DNA of 64,000 nucleotides from Vreelandella sedimenti (GCF_013416325.1 NZ_JACCGK010000005.1:1-64000); one strand, 5' to 3'; positions 35,091 to 45,001 are shown, counted from the stretch's first letter. Translations and numbers: made by a program. The notes: generated by a model not told the origin, from the sequence alone.

Positions 35091-35249
35091 TTAGTCACTA
35101 TTGAAAAGAGTCACGCCTAGACTTTGTACCATCTCGCTTAAACGCTTGAAGACGTTGGCATGGTTGATACGCAGCGCTCGGCTGGCGCCGGATAGCGACC
35201 CCGCCTCTACAATTGCTAGATCGTCCCAGCTTATTTGCTGTTCATTCAT
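35091..35249 (-). pseudogene. LysR-family regulator truncated after the DNA-binding helix-turn-helix
   Basis: From ATG 35249 the minus strand encodes 52 residues ending in LGVTLFNSD-stop. WDDLAIVEAGSLSGASRALR and NHANVFKRLSEMVQSLGV are the N-terminal helix-turn-helix of LysR regulators (usual form AIVEAGSLSGAARALGVNHA). The ligand-binding domain of about 240 residues is missing; the frame stops 20 nt before the convergent MarR gene. Its position divergent from the quinone reductase at 35338 suggests it once regulated that gene. Confidence 0.75.
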
Positions 35250-35337
35250 GCAAACTGAGTTGTCATTTTTCGCGAATGTTTGAGCGTATTTGAACAGGTT
35301 AGTCTGTCGTTGAACCAATCAATAGGGGAAGCGCAGA

Positions 35338-36093
35338 ATGAATGTGTTGATCGTCTTGGCTCATCCTGAACGCAAGTCGTTTAATGGCGGCCTAGTGGAT
35401 GGGGCGGTAGAGCAGCTGGTGGGCGAGGGGCATACAGTGGAAGTGGATGATCTCTATGCTGAGCAGTTTGATCCGGTGGAGCGCCCTGAGCAATATCCGC
35501 ATAGCGCCGTGGCGTCGGATTACTTCTATCCCCTCAATGAGCAGCGGGCTCACTACGAGAAAAACACATTACCGCAGGATGTCCAGCGGGAGTTGGCGCG
35601 GTTGGAGTGGGCTGACTTGGTGATCTTTCAGTTTCCCTTATGGTGGCACGCCCAGCCTGCCATTTTGAAAGGCTGGTTTGATCGGGTGCTGGTGTATGGC
35701 GGGCGCTATACAAGCCGCATGCGTTACGACCGGGGCTACTATCGCGGTAGCACGGCGATGCTATCAGTCACCACGGGTTCTCCGGAGAAAGCATTTCAGC
35801 CTTTTGGCCGAGCTGGCAATATGGTGCACTGGCTGTGGCCCATACACGCATCGTTGTACTACGTTGGCTTTGACGTGCTGGCGCCTCAGGTGAGCTATGG
35901 CATTCAGGGCGGTGGTATTCGTTACCAAGAGGAAGCTGACATCATTGGTCACCTAGAGGCCTGCAAAGCGGCCTGGGTAGCTCGTCTGAGAAACTTGGAC
36001 AGCGAACTGCCCATCCCCTTTACAGGATGGGATGACTGGGACGATGACGGCGTTTTACGCCAAACAAACCCGCTGAGATGGCGGCTAGGCTGA
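35338..36093 (+). CDS. NAD(P)H dehydrogenase (quinone), flavodoxin-like fold
   Basis: A 251-residue flavoprotein of the Flavodoxin_2 family (MdaB/NQO1-like). VLIVLAHPERKSFNGGL binds the FMN or FAD phosphate and FQFPLWWHAQPAILKGWFDRV is the family signature. It reduces quinones by two electrons, protecting against redox cycling. GGGGAAGCGCAG precedes the ATG. The truncated LysR gene is divergent. The 40-residue C-terminal extension (PFTGWDDWDDDG) is acidic. Confidence 0.88.
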   Translation: MNVLIVLAHPERKSFNGGLVDGAVEQLVGEGHTVEVDDLYAEQFDPVERPEQYPHSAVASDYFYPLNEQRAHYEKNTLPQDVQRELARLEWADLVIFQFPLWWHAQPAILKGWFDRVLVYGGRYTSRMRYDRGYYRGSTAMLSVTTGSPEKAFQPFGRAGNMVHWLWPIHASLYYVGFDVLAPQVSYGIQGGGIRYQEEADIIGHLEACKAAWVARLRNLDSELPIPFTGWDDWDDDGVLRQTNPLRWRLG

Positions 36094-36150
36094 GCTCGTG
36101 TAGACTCTTACTGTCTATAAAACAGATCAGCAAAAGGCCCAATCAGCGCC

Positions 36151-36840
36151 ATGACCACCTCGAACCACCGTTTTTCCGATGCTGAGCGCCGTGGGCTCTA
36201 CCGCGCCATACACGAGCGGCGCGATGTGCGCTCGCAATTTCTGCCCGACAGGATACCTTCTGATGTACTGGCCCGCCTTTTGGAGGCAGCGCATCATGCG
36301 CCTTCAGTGGGATTTATGCAGCCCTGGGATTTCATCGTGATTGAAAGTCGTAGCGTCAGGGAAACGGTTCTGGCGATGTTCGAGCAGGAGAATCAGAAAG
36401 CCGCCGAACGTTTTGATGGCGAGCGTCAAGCGCATTATCGCAGTCTTAAGCTGCAAGGTATTATGGAGAGCCCGCTTAATCTCTGTATTACCTGCGACCG
36501 CAGCCGGGGCGGCCCTCACGTGCTGGGGCGCAATAGTATGGTGGATACCGATCTTTTCAGCACTTGTCTCGCTGTACAGAATCTCTGGTTGGCTGCGCGG
36601 GCAGAAGGTATTGGTGTTGGTTGGGTGAGTATTCTCGACCAAGAGAAGCTAAGCGTGGCATTGAACCTGCCTGAACACGTTTATCCCTTGGCGTATCTCT
36701 GCCTTGGCTATGTGAGCGAGTTTTTAACTCAGCCGGAGCTTGAAGCCAAAGGCTGGCGCTCTCGCTTACCATTAAGTGAGCTAGTGCATGGCGATAAGTG
36801 GGGGCAGCCGCTTGCAGCACCCTGGCTTGACGCGCTATAG
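36151..36840 (+). CDS. bluB: 5,6-dimethylbenzimidazole synthase
   Basis: A 229-residue flavin-destroying oxidase of the nitroreductase fold. IHERRDVRSQFLPDRIP, HHAPSVGFMQPWDF, the SLKLQGIMESPLNLCITCDR segment and GVGWVSILD are BluB-specific. It converts FMNH2 to dimethylbenzimidazole, the lower ligand of cobalamin. No other cobalamin gene and no cobalamin riboswitch is visible nearby, so it may support scavenging and remodelling of corrinoids. Confidence 0.92.
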   Translation: MTTSNHRFSDAERRGLYRAIHERRDVRSQFLPDRIPSDVLARLLEAAHHAPSVGFMQPWDFIVIESRSVRETVLAMFEQENQKAAERFDGERQAHYRSLKLQGIMESPLNLCITCDRSRGGPHVLGRNSMVDTDLFSTCLAVQNLWLAARAEGIGVGWVSILDQEKLSVALNLPEHVYPLAYLCLGYVSEFLTQPELEAKGWRSRLPLSELVHGDKWGQPLAAPWLDAL

Positions 36841-36900
36841 CGCTACACCTTATTTGCCGCTAATGTATTCGCTTGTGCTAAATAAGGTCTGGAGCGAACC

Positions 36901-37377
36901 ATGTGGGGCGATATAACCATTAAACGACTCAGCGCTGACGATCCAAATGTTGCGTTAGTTGCGGACTGGACATTTGAAGCCTGGGGTCATTTGCACCCAG
37001 GTCTCACCCAAGAAAAAGCTATTGAACGTTTAAAAGCCGAATGTGGCCAGGGCAGTGTGCCTTCCATCTTTGTGGCCATGCAAGCCGAAACCCCTGTGGG
37101 AACCGCCAGCCTAATTGCCGATGATATGAGCATTCGTCGCGAATTTACCCCCTGGCTTGCCTCCGTATTTGTCGTGCCCGAATGGCGGGGGCAGGGTATT
37201 GCTTCTGGGTTGGTGAAACGGGTAGAGGAGGAAGCAATAGAGAGTGGCATACGGCACTTCTATCTCTATACCCCCGACCAGCAGGCACTCTATCGGCGCT
37301 TGGGTTGGCAAGATGTAGAAAGCCTTGAGTACCGGGGTGAAACCGTCACGGTGATGTCGCGGCAGTTGGGGCTTTAA
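36901..37377 (+). CDS. GNAT family N-acetyltransferase
   Basis: A 158-residue acetyltransferase. The acetyl-CoA loop is VVPEWRGQGIASGLVKRVEE (about residues 91-110), after WLASVFV, and LYTPDQQALYRRLGWQ is the final fold element. Substrate unknown. TGGAGCGAACC precedes the ATG. The LysR gene starts 9 nt after its stop, so the two are co-transcribed. Confidence 0.88.
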   Translation: MWGDITIKRLSADDPNVALVADWTFEAWGHLHPGLTQEKAIERLKAECGQGSVPSIFVAMQAETPVGTASLIADDMSIRREFTPWLASVFVVPEWRGQGIASGLVKRVEEEAIESGIRHFYLYTPDQQALYRRLGWQDVESLEYRGETVTVMSRQLGL

Positions 37378-37386
37378 GGGGCGCTT

Positions 37387-38298
37387 ATGATCAGTGGCCG
37401 CGCATTATTCTATTTCGATACTGTGGCCCGGTGTCGTTCGCTGCGCCAAGCAGCCTCCCAACTGCATATTGCCCCCACGGCGATTAGCCGCCAGATCGAT
37501 TTACTGGAACATCAGCTTGGCGCACCGCTCATCGAGCGCGGCCCCAACGGCATTAGCCTAACGGCGGCGGGGGAGTTGTTAGCTGCCCAGGCGCAGCGCA
37601 CTCTCCGAGACCTAGAGCGGGTTCAGGAACACATTGCCGATTTGAAGGGCTTGCGAACTGGGCGGGTCAGTTTGCAGGTGGCGGAAGGCGTTGTGGCTGG
37701 CTTGCTAGCACCTGCGTTAGCCAAGATGGGGCAGCGCTATCCCCATTTGAGTTTTGATATCGGAATTGTCAGCGCTAGCCAAATGGTGGAGGCGCTGCGC
37801 CGAGGTGATGCCGATATTGGCTTGTCCTTCTTTATGCCCCGCCATGATGACATTGTGCCCTTTGCTAGCGCCGAGTTACGCCACCATGCAGTGATGGCTC
37901 CAGGCCATCCATTGACCGCAGCTTCTGAGGTAAGTCTTCACTCCCTGGCAGCGCACCGGCTGATCCTGCCTGATGAATCTTATGGCGTGCGCCAAGCGCT
38001 GGAGCGCGCCGCTCATCAGGACGGGATAGTTCTGGCCCCCACCTTTAGAACTGCTTCACTGGAAACTCAAAAAGCACTCGCCCTTAACGGTGCAGGCGTT
38101 CTGGTATTGCCACCGATGGCGGTAGCTCGTGAGTGCCAATTAGGTCAACTCGTTAGCATGCCCTTGGCTTCTTCAGAGCTTGAAGCAGCGCGGGTGGATC
38201 TCTGTGTTTATCGTCATCGCCAGCGTAGCTTTGCCACCGAGGCGTGCCTTTCGCTGCTGGCAAATGCCCTACAAACACTGCAATCTCCTTCATCTTGA
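37387..38298 (+). CDS. LysR-family transcriptional regulator
   Basis: A 303-residue LysR regulator: helix-turn-helix at about 5-62 (CRSLRQAASQLHIAPTAISR, then QIDLLEHQLGAPLIERG) and a full effector-binding domain (about 90-295). It precedes the amidase-symporter unit on the same strand (150-nt gap), and is a candidate regulator of it. Unlike the truncated LysR gene at 35091 it is intact. Confidence 0.9.
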   Translation: MISGRALFYFDTVARCRSLRQAASQLHIAPTAISRQIDLLEHQLGAPLIERGPNGISLTAAGELLAAQAQRTLRDLERVQEHIADLKGLRTGRVSLQVAEGVVAGLLAPALAKMGQRYPHLSFDIGIVSASQMVEALRRGDADIGLSFFMPRHDDIVPFASAELRHHAVMAPGHPLTAASEVSLHSLAAHRLILPDESYGVRQALERAAHQDGIVLAPTFRTASLETQKALALNGAGVLVLPPMAVARECQLGQLVSMPLASSELEAARVDLCVYRHRQRSFATEACLSLLANALQTLQSPSS

Positions 38299-38447
38299 AA
38301 GATATTGAAAGAAGATCCTGAAAGAATAGAGTGCACACAAAAAGTGGACACGCTGCGGCCAAGATTGAAATAGCAGAAGACACGGTGTGGGTTCATGCTG
38401 AGCTTGTTGATAACGTCAGCCTGATAACAACAGCAAAAGGTAATGTG

Positions 38448-39869
38448 ATGCCTGAACTACACCAACTCACCGCCACTCAATTAATTGATGGCTACCGAGC
38501 TTATAGGTTCTCGCCAACTGAAGTAGCCAGCGCCCTGGTTGAGCATATCGACGCCTGGGAGCCGCACATCAATGCGCTGTATGCCTATCAGCCTGATGCG
38601 TTCATTAAAGCAGCCGAAGCCTCCACCCAGCGCTGGGCTAAGGGGCAACCTAGCGGCGCGCTGGATGGCGTGCCAATCACCCTTAAAGAGTTGATTGCAA
38701 CGAAAGGCATGCCGGTACCGGTAGGAACCGGGCTTGGCGAGCAGTCCGTTGCCATCGAAGACGCTCCCCCCGCTGCTCGCTTAGCGGAAGATAACGCTCT
38801 GCTGCTGGCGAAAACTACCTGCCCCGACTTTGGCATGCTCTCATCCGGACTCTCGTCGTTTCATGGTTTGACTCGCAATCCATGGGATTTAGCTTGTAAT
38901 ACCGGCGGTTCAAGCGCAGGCGCTGGCGCTGCCGCCGCTGCTGGGCTTGGGCCACTGCATGTGGGCACCGATATTGGTGGCTCGGTACGCCTCCCAGCGG
39001 CGTGGTGCGGCGTTGTCGGCTTTAAGCCCACTCTGGGCCGGGTACCGATAGACCCTTATTATGTAGGCCGCTGTGCCGGCCCGATGACCCGAAGCATAGA
39101 GGATGCCGCGTTAATGATGACGGCGCTTGCCCGTACAGATCGACGCGATGCGATGCGTCTGCCGCCGGAAACGATTGACTGGATGGATCTGGAGCTCGAC
39201 GTTAAAGGTTTGCGAGTGGGTGTGATGATGGAGGCGGGCTGCGGGTTACCTTTGGATGATGAGATTCGCCACCACGTGGAACAGGCCGCAAAGCAGTTGG
39301 AAGCCGCTGGGGCAACGCTGGTGCCGATGGCGCCAGTGCTGACTCGAGAAATGTTAGATGGACTGGATCACTTTTGGCAGGCCCGTCAATGGGGCGAGCT
39401 GTTAAAGCTTTCGGCTAACGAGCGTGAGCAAGTGTTGCCTGCCATTTTAGCTTGGGCCGACGGTGGTGCACACTTAAGTGGCGTAGAAGCAGTGCACGGT
39501 TTTCAGCAAACCATGGCGATGCGACGCGCCACAGAAGCCGTATTTGATGAGATCGATGCGGTGATTTCACCCACCACACCCAATATTACCTTCCCAGCCG
39601 AGTGGCCATCGCCTACCAATGATCCGCGTCAGCCCTTTGAGCACATTGCTTACACCGTGCCGTGGAATATGGGTGAGCAGCCTGCGATCTCGCTTAATGC
39701 TGGGTTTAGCCGTTCCGCTAGTTCCGTCAATATGCCGATAGGTGTGCAGTTGGTTGGCCCGCGCTTTGGAGATCACTTTGTGCTGAAACTGGCAAGGCAG
39801 CTAGAAACGCGTTTGGCGTTGCCCACGCGCTGGCCGATGCTGCCAGTGATTAACTCTGCAGTTAAATAA
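38448..39869 (+). CDS. Amidase signature family hydrolase
   Basis: A 473-residue amidase. The Ser-cisSer-Lys triad is visible as the lysine in PITLKELIATKG, the first serine in NTGGSSAGAGAAAAAGL and the second in DIGGSVRLPAAWCGVVGFKP. ATG 38448 has AAAGG 7 nt upstream; the frame is open to 38331 but those residues are low-complexity and non-family. It cleaves an amide or carbamoyl compound in the cytosol. The immediate downstream membrane genes suggest the substrate is imported by the symporter, giving a scavenging unit. Confidence 0.88.
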   Translation: MPELHQLTATQLIDGYRAYRFSPTEVASALVEHIDAWEPHINALYAYQPDAFIKAAEASTQRWAKGQPSGALDGVPITLKELIATKGMPVPVGTGLGEQSVAIEDAPPAARLAEDNALLLAKTTCPDFGMLSSGLSSFHGLTRNPWDLACNTGGSSAGAGAAAAAGLGPLHVGTDIGGSVRLPAAWCGVVGFKPTLGRVPIDPYYVGRCAGPMTRSIEDAALMMTALARTDRRDAMRLPPETIDWMDLELDVKGLRVGVMMEAGCGLPLDDEIRHHVEQAAKQLEAAGATLVPMAPVLTREMLDGLDHFWQARQWGELLKLSANEREQVLPAILAWADGGAHLSGVEAVHGFQQTMAMRRATEAVFDEIDAVISPTTPNITFPAEWPSPTNDPRQPFEHIAYTVPWNMGEQPAISLNAGFSRSASSVNMPIGVQLVGPRFGDHFVLKLARQLETRLALPTRWPMLPVINSAVK

Positions 39870-39880
39870 GAGGAACACTC

Positions 39881-40108
39881 ATGGAACGTTTATTGGTACT
39901 GCCTACCTCCCGGGCGGGCTGGGGGCTGTTAATTGCGTTTGTGCTGCTGGTGCTGGCGGGAACGTGGCCGGTGATTGGTTGGGTAAACAGAGCCACCTTA
40001 GTGATGGGCTTGCCTCTGTTAGTGGTGTGGAGCTACCTGGTGATTTTTGCCTGCGTAGTGGTGATGCTGATCGGAAATCGCATTGTGGAGCGAGACGACC
40101 ATGAATAG
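39881..40108 (+). CDS. Small membrane partner of the sodium symporter (DUF3311-like)
   Basis: A 75-residue protein with two transmembrane helices (about 16-35 and 42-66) and a charged C-terminus. Such small proteins directly precede certain sodium:solute symporter genes. It starts 11 nt after the amidase stop and overlaps the symporter gene by 8 nt, implying translational coupling. The DUF3311-like label is from pattern and context only. Confidence 0.75.
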   Translation: MERLLVLPTSRAGWGLLIAFVLLVLAGTWPVIGWVNRATLVMGLPLLVVWSYLVIFACVVVMLIGNRIVERDDHE

Positions 40109-41594
40109 CCCTTGGCCACTGTTGATAACCTTGACCTATGTCGCCATTGCCATGGTGATTGGCCTACGCGCCAGAGCAGGGCGTTCCATGAATAGCTTGG
40201 AGGAGTGGGGCGTGGCGGGCCGCAGCATGGGGCCGGTGACGCTTTACTTGCTTATTGCCGCTGGTAGTGTGAGTGCTTACACCTTTATGGGAGCGCCCGG
40301 ATGGGCTTATTCCAAAGGGGTGGCGGTGTTTTATGTAGCTATTTACCTCTCGTACCTAGCGCTGGTCGCTTGGTATTTTGGCCCTAAAGTGTGGCAGTTC
40401 GGTGAGCAGTTTGGCCACGTAACTCAGGCAAGCGCCATTGCTGACCGCTACCAGAGCCCCGCGCTGGGCGCACTGGCGGCAATTGTCATGGCGATTGGCT
40501 CCATTGCTTATGCGGTGCTGCAGACCATAGGTTCGGCTTATATTCTGTTTGTGATGAGCGGCGGTTTGATTCCGATTTGGTTGGGGGTCGTGCTGGTACT
40601 GTCCTGCATTGCCGTCTATCTCTACGCCAGCGGTCAGCGGGCGATTGGTCGCACCAATGCCTTTCAAGGCGTGTTGATGCTGATCGTCGCCTGGGCGGTT
40701 GGTTTGTGGGCAGTGCATAGTGCAACCGGTGGCTTAAGTTTTGCTGGAGTATTCGAGCGCATTCAGGCCGAGCATAGTGAGTTTCTCACCCTGCCAGGGG
40801 CAGGTGGCGATATGAGCTTTAGTTTCTGGACGACCTCGATCATCGTTTCCATGTTCTCATTTATGCCGCCAGTGTGGACGCAGTGGATGAGCGCCTCCTC
40901 TGCACGTACTATTCGTCGCAGCGCGACGTGGCTGCCTACGTATTACGTGGTTATTCTGCCTATGGTCGTTGTAGGCTTTATCGGTATTTTCTCGCTACCT
41001 GAATTGTCCCGGGCCGATACCGTGGTACTTGAGTACGCCATGCAGCACTTGCCGGTGGTATTAGTAGGATTGCTCGGCGCGGGAACCCTGGCAGCCTCAA
41101 TGTCTTCCAGCGAGCCGTTTATTCATTCGGTATCGCTGTCACTTAGTAAAGATGTTCTTCAGCCAGTGTTAAAACTTTCGGATGGCGTTACTGGAAAACT
41201 TGCGCGGCTGCTGATCCTGCCCATTATGTTCTTCGTGGTCGCGCCGCTCGCGATTGCCGAGCCCGGCAGTTTGGTAATGATTCTGCTAGTGGGGCTTGGG
41301 TTTGCCTCCCAGGTGCTGCCTGCCTTTATCGGCATGTTTTTCTGGCCGCGGGCTTCTCGCTTGGGCGTCATGGCGGGGATCGTGGTGGGCTTCCTGATTA
41401 CCGTGGCGTTTACTACTCTTTGGCCACACCCAATGGGTATTCACGCGGGCTTCTGGGGGCTGATGCTCAATTTGCCGGTATTTGTCGCCGTCTCATTGAT
41501 GACGCCTGCTACCCACGCTGAGGTGGTGGAGCGCTTCTTTCGTATTGCCGCACCACGAGGTTTTACCCAGCGGGGATGTAGAGCTACGGTGTGA
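40101..41594 (+). CDS. Sodium:solute symporter family protein
   Basis: A 497-residue SSS-family transporter with about 13 helices. EEWGVAGRSMGPVTLYLLIA and AGSVSAYTFMGAPGWAYSKG near the N-terminus and LLGAGTLAASMSSSEPFIHS near residue 330 are family features. ATG 40101 has GGAG (40087-40090) upstream; a GTG at 40083 is unlikely. It imports an organic solute with sodium, probably the substrate of the amidase. Confidence 0.88.
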   Translation: MNSPWPLLITLTYVAIAMVIGLRARAGRSMNSLEEWGVAGRSMGPVTLYLLIAAGSVSAYTFMGAPGWAYSKGVAVFYVAIYLSYLALVAWYFGPKVWQFGEQFGHVTQASAIADRYQSPALGALAAIVMAIGSIAYAVLQTIGSAYILFVMSGGLIPIWLGVVLVLSCIAVYLYASGQRAIGRTNAFQGVLMLIVAWAVGLWAVHSATGGLSFAGVFERIQAEHSEFLTLPGAGGDMSFSFWTTSIIVSMFSFMPPVWTQWMSASSARTIRRSATWLPTYYVVILPMVVVGFIGIFSLPELSRADTVVLEYAMQHLPVVLVGLLGAGTLAASMSSSEPFIHSVSLSLSKDVLQPVLKLSDGVTGKLARLLILPIMFFVVAPLAIAEPGSLVMILLVGLGFASQVLPAFIGMFFWPRASRLGVMAGIVVGFLITVAFTTLWPHPMGIHAGFWGLMLNLPVFVAVSLMTPATHAEVVERFFRIAAPRGFTQRGCRATV

Positions 41595-41670
41595 GTGCTG
41601 ACTTAATCTATTCATGGTTATCGACTACCTTTGTACTAAAGTGCTTTTTTGCATCAACAAAGGTAATTCG

Positions 41671-42990
41671 ATGAGTCATGCATTGACTGGACATAACCGC
41701 CCTCAGCAGGTGATTGAGGCTACCCACCAGGCGAATAACGCCTTACCAACGGCCACCCGCCAAGCTAAGTACGCCAAAATGGCTGCGTCGCCCTACCGCT
41801 TTTATCGCGGCAGTAATCATCTGTACTGGAATGATGTATGGCACGATTGGCGTTTTGCCCTGTTTGGCGGCTGGCCGGAGACCCAAACCTGGTTGCAGGG
41901 CGACGCCCACGTCTATAACTTTGGCGCTTATGGTCACCACGATGACCAAGTGCGCTACGGCATGGATGACTTCGATGATGCGCTGATTGGCGACTACCAA
42001 TATGACCTGTGGCGACTGGCTATCAGCGTCGTATTAGATGCTCGTGAAAATGCTGAGCTGGATCCAAAAGCGATTGATAAAGCGCTTAAAAAGTTAATAA
42101 AAGGCTATTACCAAACGCTGGTCGATCACGTTGATAGTAAGCCCGTGGACGCCGTGACCCTTGATAGTGCAAAGGGACTGCTTAAGCCTTTTATGAGTAA
42201 AGTCGCCGATAAGCAGAGCCGTGCGCGGATGCTCGAAAAGTGGACCACTCTAAATGAGCAGAAAGGCCGCCAGTTCGCCGAACGGCCTGGCAAGCTCGCT
42301 AACCTGCCTGCGGATGTAGCCAGCCAACTACACCGCTTAATTGAGCAGGAGTATCAGCAAACGCTGCAACACGCTATTAAAGAGAGCGATCCCCACCATT
42401 TTCGCGTCAAAGATACGGCACGGCGTTTGGATGCAGGCACCGGTTCGTTGGGTGTCGAACGCTATTACGTCTTGATTGAAGGCGGTGTCGAGCACGAGCA
42501 CGATGACATCATCCTGGACGTTAAAGAGCAGGTACCTCCAGAAGCATTTCGATTAATGGATAAAAAACAGCAGCAGGCGTGGCGCAAGCTGTTTCCTAAC
42601 GAAGCCATCCGTCATGCAGCTGCCTTCCACGCCATTGCTGAGCACCCAGATGCCTATCTCGGCTGGCTAACCATGAACGGAAAGGTGTTTTCGGTGCGTG
42701 AGCGCTCGCCGTTCAAGAAAGACTTTCCGACCCATAAACTTTCTGGCGGTAAGTCATATCGAAAACTGGCACAGCAGTGGGGAGAAATTCTCGCCCGTGA
42801 ACACCTGCGCGGTGCCCAGGCGCTTAATCAGGGTGATTCAACACGCTTTGCCAAGGCCGTTTACCAGCGATTAAAAGGGCGTGAAGACCTCTTTGTTGAG
42901 GTGGTTACAACACTGGCGGTGGCTTACGCCGACTGCGCAGAGCAGGATTACGCTGTGTTTATCGATCACTTTCTGGCGGAGCCTGCTTAA
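41671..42990 (+). CDS. DUF2252 family protein
   Basis: A 439-residue protein matching DUF2252, a kinase-like fold (aminoglycoside phosphotransferase-related) of unknown function. YAKMAASPYRFYRGSNHLYW, TWLQGDAHVYNFGAYG, the metal-binding-like FDDALIGDYQYDLWRLA and GTGSLGVERYYVLIEG are conserved. ATG 41671 has AAAGG 8 nt upstream; the frame is open to 41614. It is transcribed alone. Confidence 0.88.
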   Translation: MSHALTGHNRPQQVIEATHQANNALPTATRQAKYAKMAASPYRFYRGSNHLYWNDVWHDWRFALFGGWPETQTWLQGDAHVYNFGAYGHHDDQVRYGMDDFDDALIGDYQYDLWRLAISVVLDARENAELDPKAIDKALKKLIKGYYQTLVDHVDSKPVDAVTLDSAKGLLKPFMSKVADKQSRARMLEKWTTLNEQKGRQFAERPGKLANLPADVASQLHRLIEQEYQQTLQHAIKESDPHHFRVKDTARRLDAGTGSLGVERYYVLIEGGVEHEHDDIILDVKEQVPPEAFRLMDKKQQQAWRKLFPNEAIRHAAAFHAIAEHPDAYLGWLTMNGKVFSVRERSPFKKDFPTHKLSGGKSYRKLAQQWGEILAREHLRGAQALNQGDSTRFAKAVYQRLKGREDLFVEVVTTLAVAYADCAEQDYAVFIDHFLAEPA

Positions 42991-43010
42991 TTAACCAGCA
43001 CCAGTGGTGA

Positions 43011-44810
43011 TTATTGCGGCTGTTGCCTACCGAGCATAAATCCCTGCTCTTCAAGTGTCTCTTCCCATACGACACAGCGGTTACGGCCGCTGTGCTTGGC
43101 TTGATAAAGCGCTTCATCGGCAAGGCGTAGCAATTTCTTAGGGTCTTGGGTGTGATCAGGATATGTTGCGACACCGCAGGAAAGCGTGATTTTCCGAAGA
43201 GGAGAGCCTTGATGAACAAATGCCTGATGAGCAATGGATGTTAACAGCGCCTTCGCGCGCGTCTCGGCAGCGATTCTTGAGGTGGCAGGTAGCAAGGCAA
43301 CAAATTCTTCGCCCCCAAAACGACAGATCACATCCAAATCTCTTAGGTGGTGCCGCAATAACAGGGCGATTTCGACCAGCACGGCATCTCCTGCGTCATG
43401 ACCAAAATCATCGTTAATCTGTTTGAAGTGATCCACATCCAGCATTAGCACGGACAGTTGATTGTCATGCTGCTTAACTCGCTGGCAATGGTGCTCGAAT
43501 GTCGTGTCGAAATGGCGTCGGTTGTGCAAGCCTGTTAACGGGTCTTTGCGTGATAACCCTTCGAGTTCTTGAACTAGCCGGTCGAGATCGGCGGTGCGCG
43601 CTGCCACCTGCTGCTCTAGGGTCTCATTGGCCATGGCAAGCTGTTGCTGTGTATGCCGGTAGTGCCATAGAAAAATAGCCGCGTTCGCTAAAGAAAAAGC
43701 CAGTATGCCGTAGCTCAAGGGCACACTGCGCCAGCCCACAAAGCCGTGGGCGACCGCCATATCGGCCAGTAGCAGCGGGGCAAAAAAAGTAAAACTCACG
43801 ACCAGAAGTCGTTGTTCAAGAGTGAGTTTTTGAAAGCGCATGAGCGCAAGCGCCAGCATTACGGGGAGCGTTAAGGCCAGCATGACATCAAAAATGGGGA
43901 AGGTTAATGAAAGGCTCACCTCTCCCAATTGAACCAAACCAATCGCCAGCACCAGATACACCAAGTGGATAACCCACAGGTGAGTTATCCAGCGCTTAGC
44001 GGTGCCCTCCAGCCAGTAGCTGAGCAACAACCCTAGTGCCACCGGTAGGGTGTAGTAGCTGGCCGCTCGGAGTGTGTCCCAGGCCAATGGCCCATCGGCA
44101 ATGAATTGACGGGCTGGGGTCTCCGCAAGCAGCATTAGCCCTGAAGCGTAGGCAAACAACGCAATAGACCCGAAACCGCGGCGTTCGGGGCCTATTAATG
44201 CGAAAATGGTGGCCAGGATAGCGAGTAACAATACCAAAGCACTCACACCGAGATCCTGAGCAGATTCATGGATAATTTGCTTTAGAACCTCAATGCGCTC
44301 CATTATCTGGACTTGGCCCCATAAGCCAATACTGGTGTAGTAAGAGTAAAAGCGAAAGTTGAGCGTCTGACCGGCGGCATTTTCTGGTAGGTCGATCATG
44401 TGCCAGGGCCAGCCCGCAAAATCGCCTTTGCCCTGTTCGTCAAATTCACCATATTGATAGATCAGTTCATCGCCTAGATAAACTTGCCCAATCAAATTGA
44501 TACTGGTGATAAAAAGCACGGGATCGTTCCAATCACCGGCGGGCACTGTCGTGCGTAACCAGAGGTGTTCGTGCCCGTTGCGGCCAGGTGGGTTTGAAGG
44601 AGAGTCAACCGACTGCCACTCTGTAGAGTCGCTTTGCAGCCATTGAGGACGCCTATCGGCATCGTAAGGAGAGTCGCCCCAGCGATACTCCCAGTTTTGC
44701 AGGGAGTGTGGCGGAGAAGCAGCCTGGAGGCCGCTTGGGGACATCAACAGCATGGCAAATGCCATCAATAGTAGAATGCCATAATGTATGGCGTACCCAC
44801 GAAGCAGCAT
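43011..44810 (-). CDS. Membrane-anchored diguanylate cyclase with a 7TMR-DISM-type sensor
   Basis: A 599-residue protein: signal peptide or first helix (about 1-28), a periplasmic beta-rich sensor domain (about 32-175), seven membrane helices (about 185-385), a coiled linker (QLAMANETLEQQVAARTADL) and a GGDEF domain (about 430-590). The active site is intact (RFGGEEFVAL) and an inhibitory site RDLD lies five residues before it, so it should make cyclic di-GMP with feedback inhibition. ATG 44810 follows AGGA at 8 nt; upstream TTG starts to 44834 are unlikely. The signal sensed is unknown. Confidence 0.9.
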   Translation of the reverse strand: MLLRGYAIHYGILLLMAFAMLLMSPSGLQAASPPHSLQNWEYRWGDSPYDADRRPQWLQSDSTEWQSVDSPSNPPGRNGHEHLWLRTTVPAGDWNDPVLFITSINLIGQVYLGDELIYQYGEFDEQGKGDFAGWPWHMIDLPENAAGQTLNFRFYSYYTSIGLWGQVQIMERIEVLKQIIHESAQDLGVSALVLLLAILATIFALIGPERRGFGSIALFAYASGLMLLAETPARQFIADGPLAWDTLRAASYYTLPVALGLLLSYWLEGTAKRWITHLWVIHLVYLVLAIGLVQLGEVSLSLTFPIFDVMLALTLPVMLALALMRFQKLTLEQRLLVVSFTFFAPLLLADMAVAHGFVGWRSVPLSYGILAFSLANAAIFLWHYRHTQQQLAMANETLEQQVAARTADLDRLVQELEGLSRKDPLTGLHNRRHFDTTFEHHCQRVKQHDNQLSVLMLDVDHFKQINDDFGHDAGDAVLVEIALLLRHHLRDLDVICRFGGEEFVALLPATSRIAAETRAKALLTSIAHQAFVHQGSPLRKITLSCGVATYPDHTQDPKKLLRLADEALYQAKHSGRNRCVVWEETLEEQGFMLGRQQPQ

Positions 44811-45001
44811 GGTGAACGTCCTGATTTCCAACAATATTGCATTCCACTGATAAAGGCATCAACTAACGACACAAGTAACGAGCGATGCTGCAGGATGCTC
44901 ATACTCTGAGCAGTGGTTCCCAGTTTAGCTAAATATTGGCTTAGGTGATGCGTGTTTCTTCAACGTTTGGCCGTGGGTAGTAGAGAAATAAAATCGGAAG
45001 T

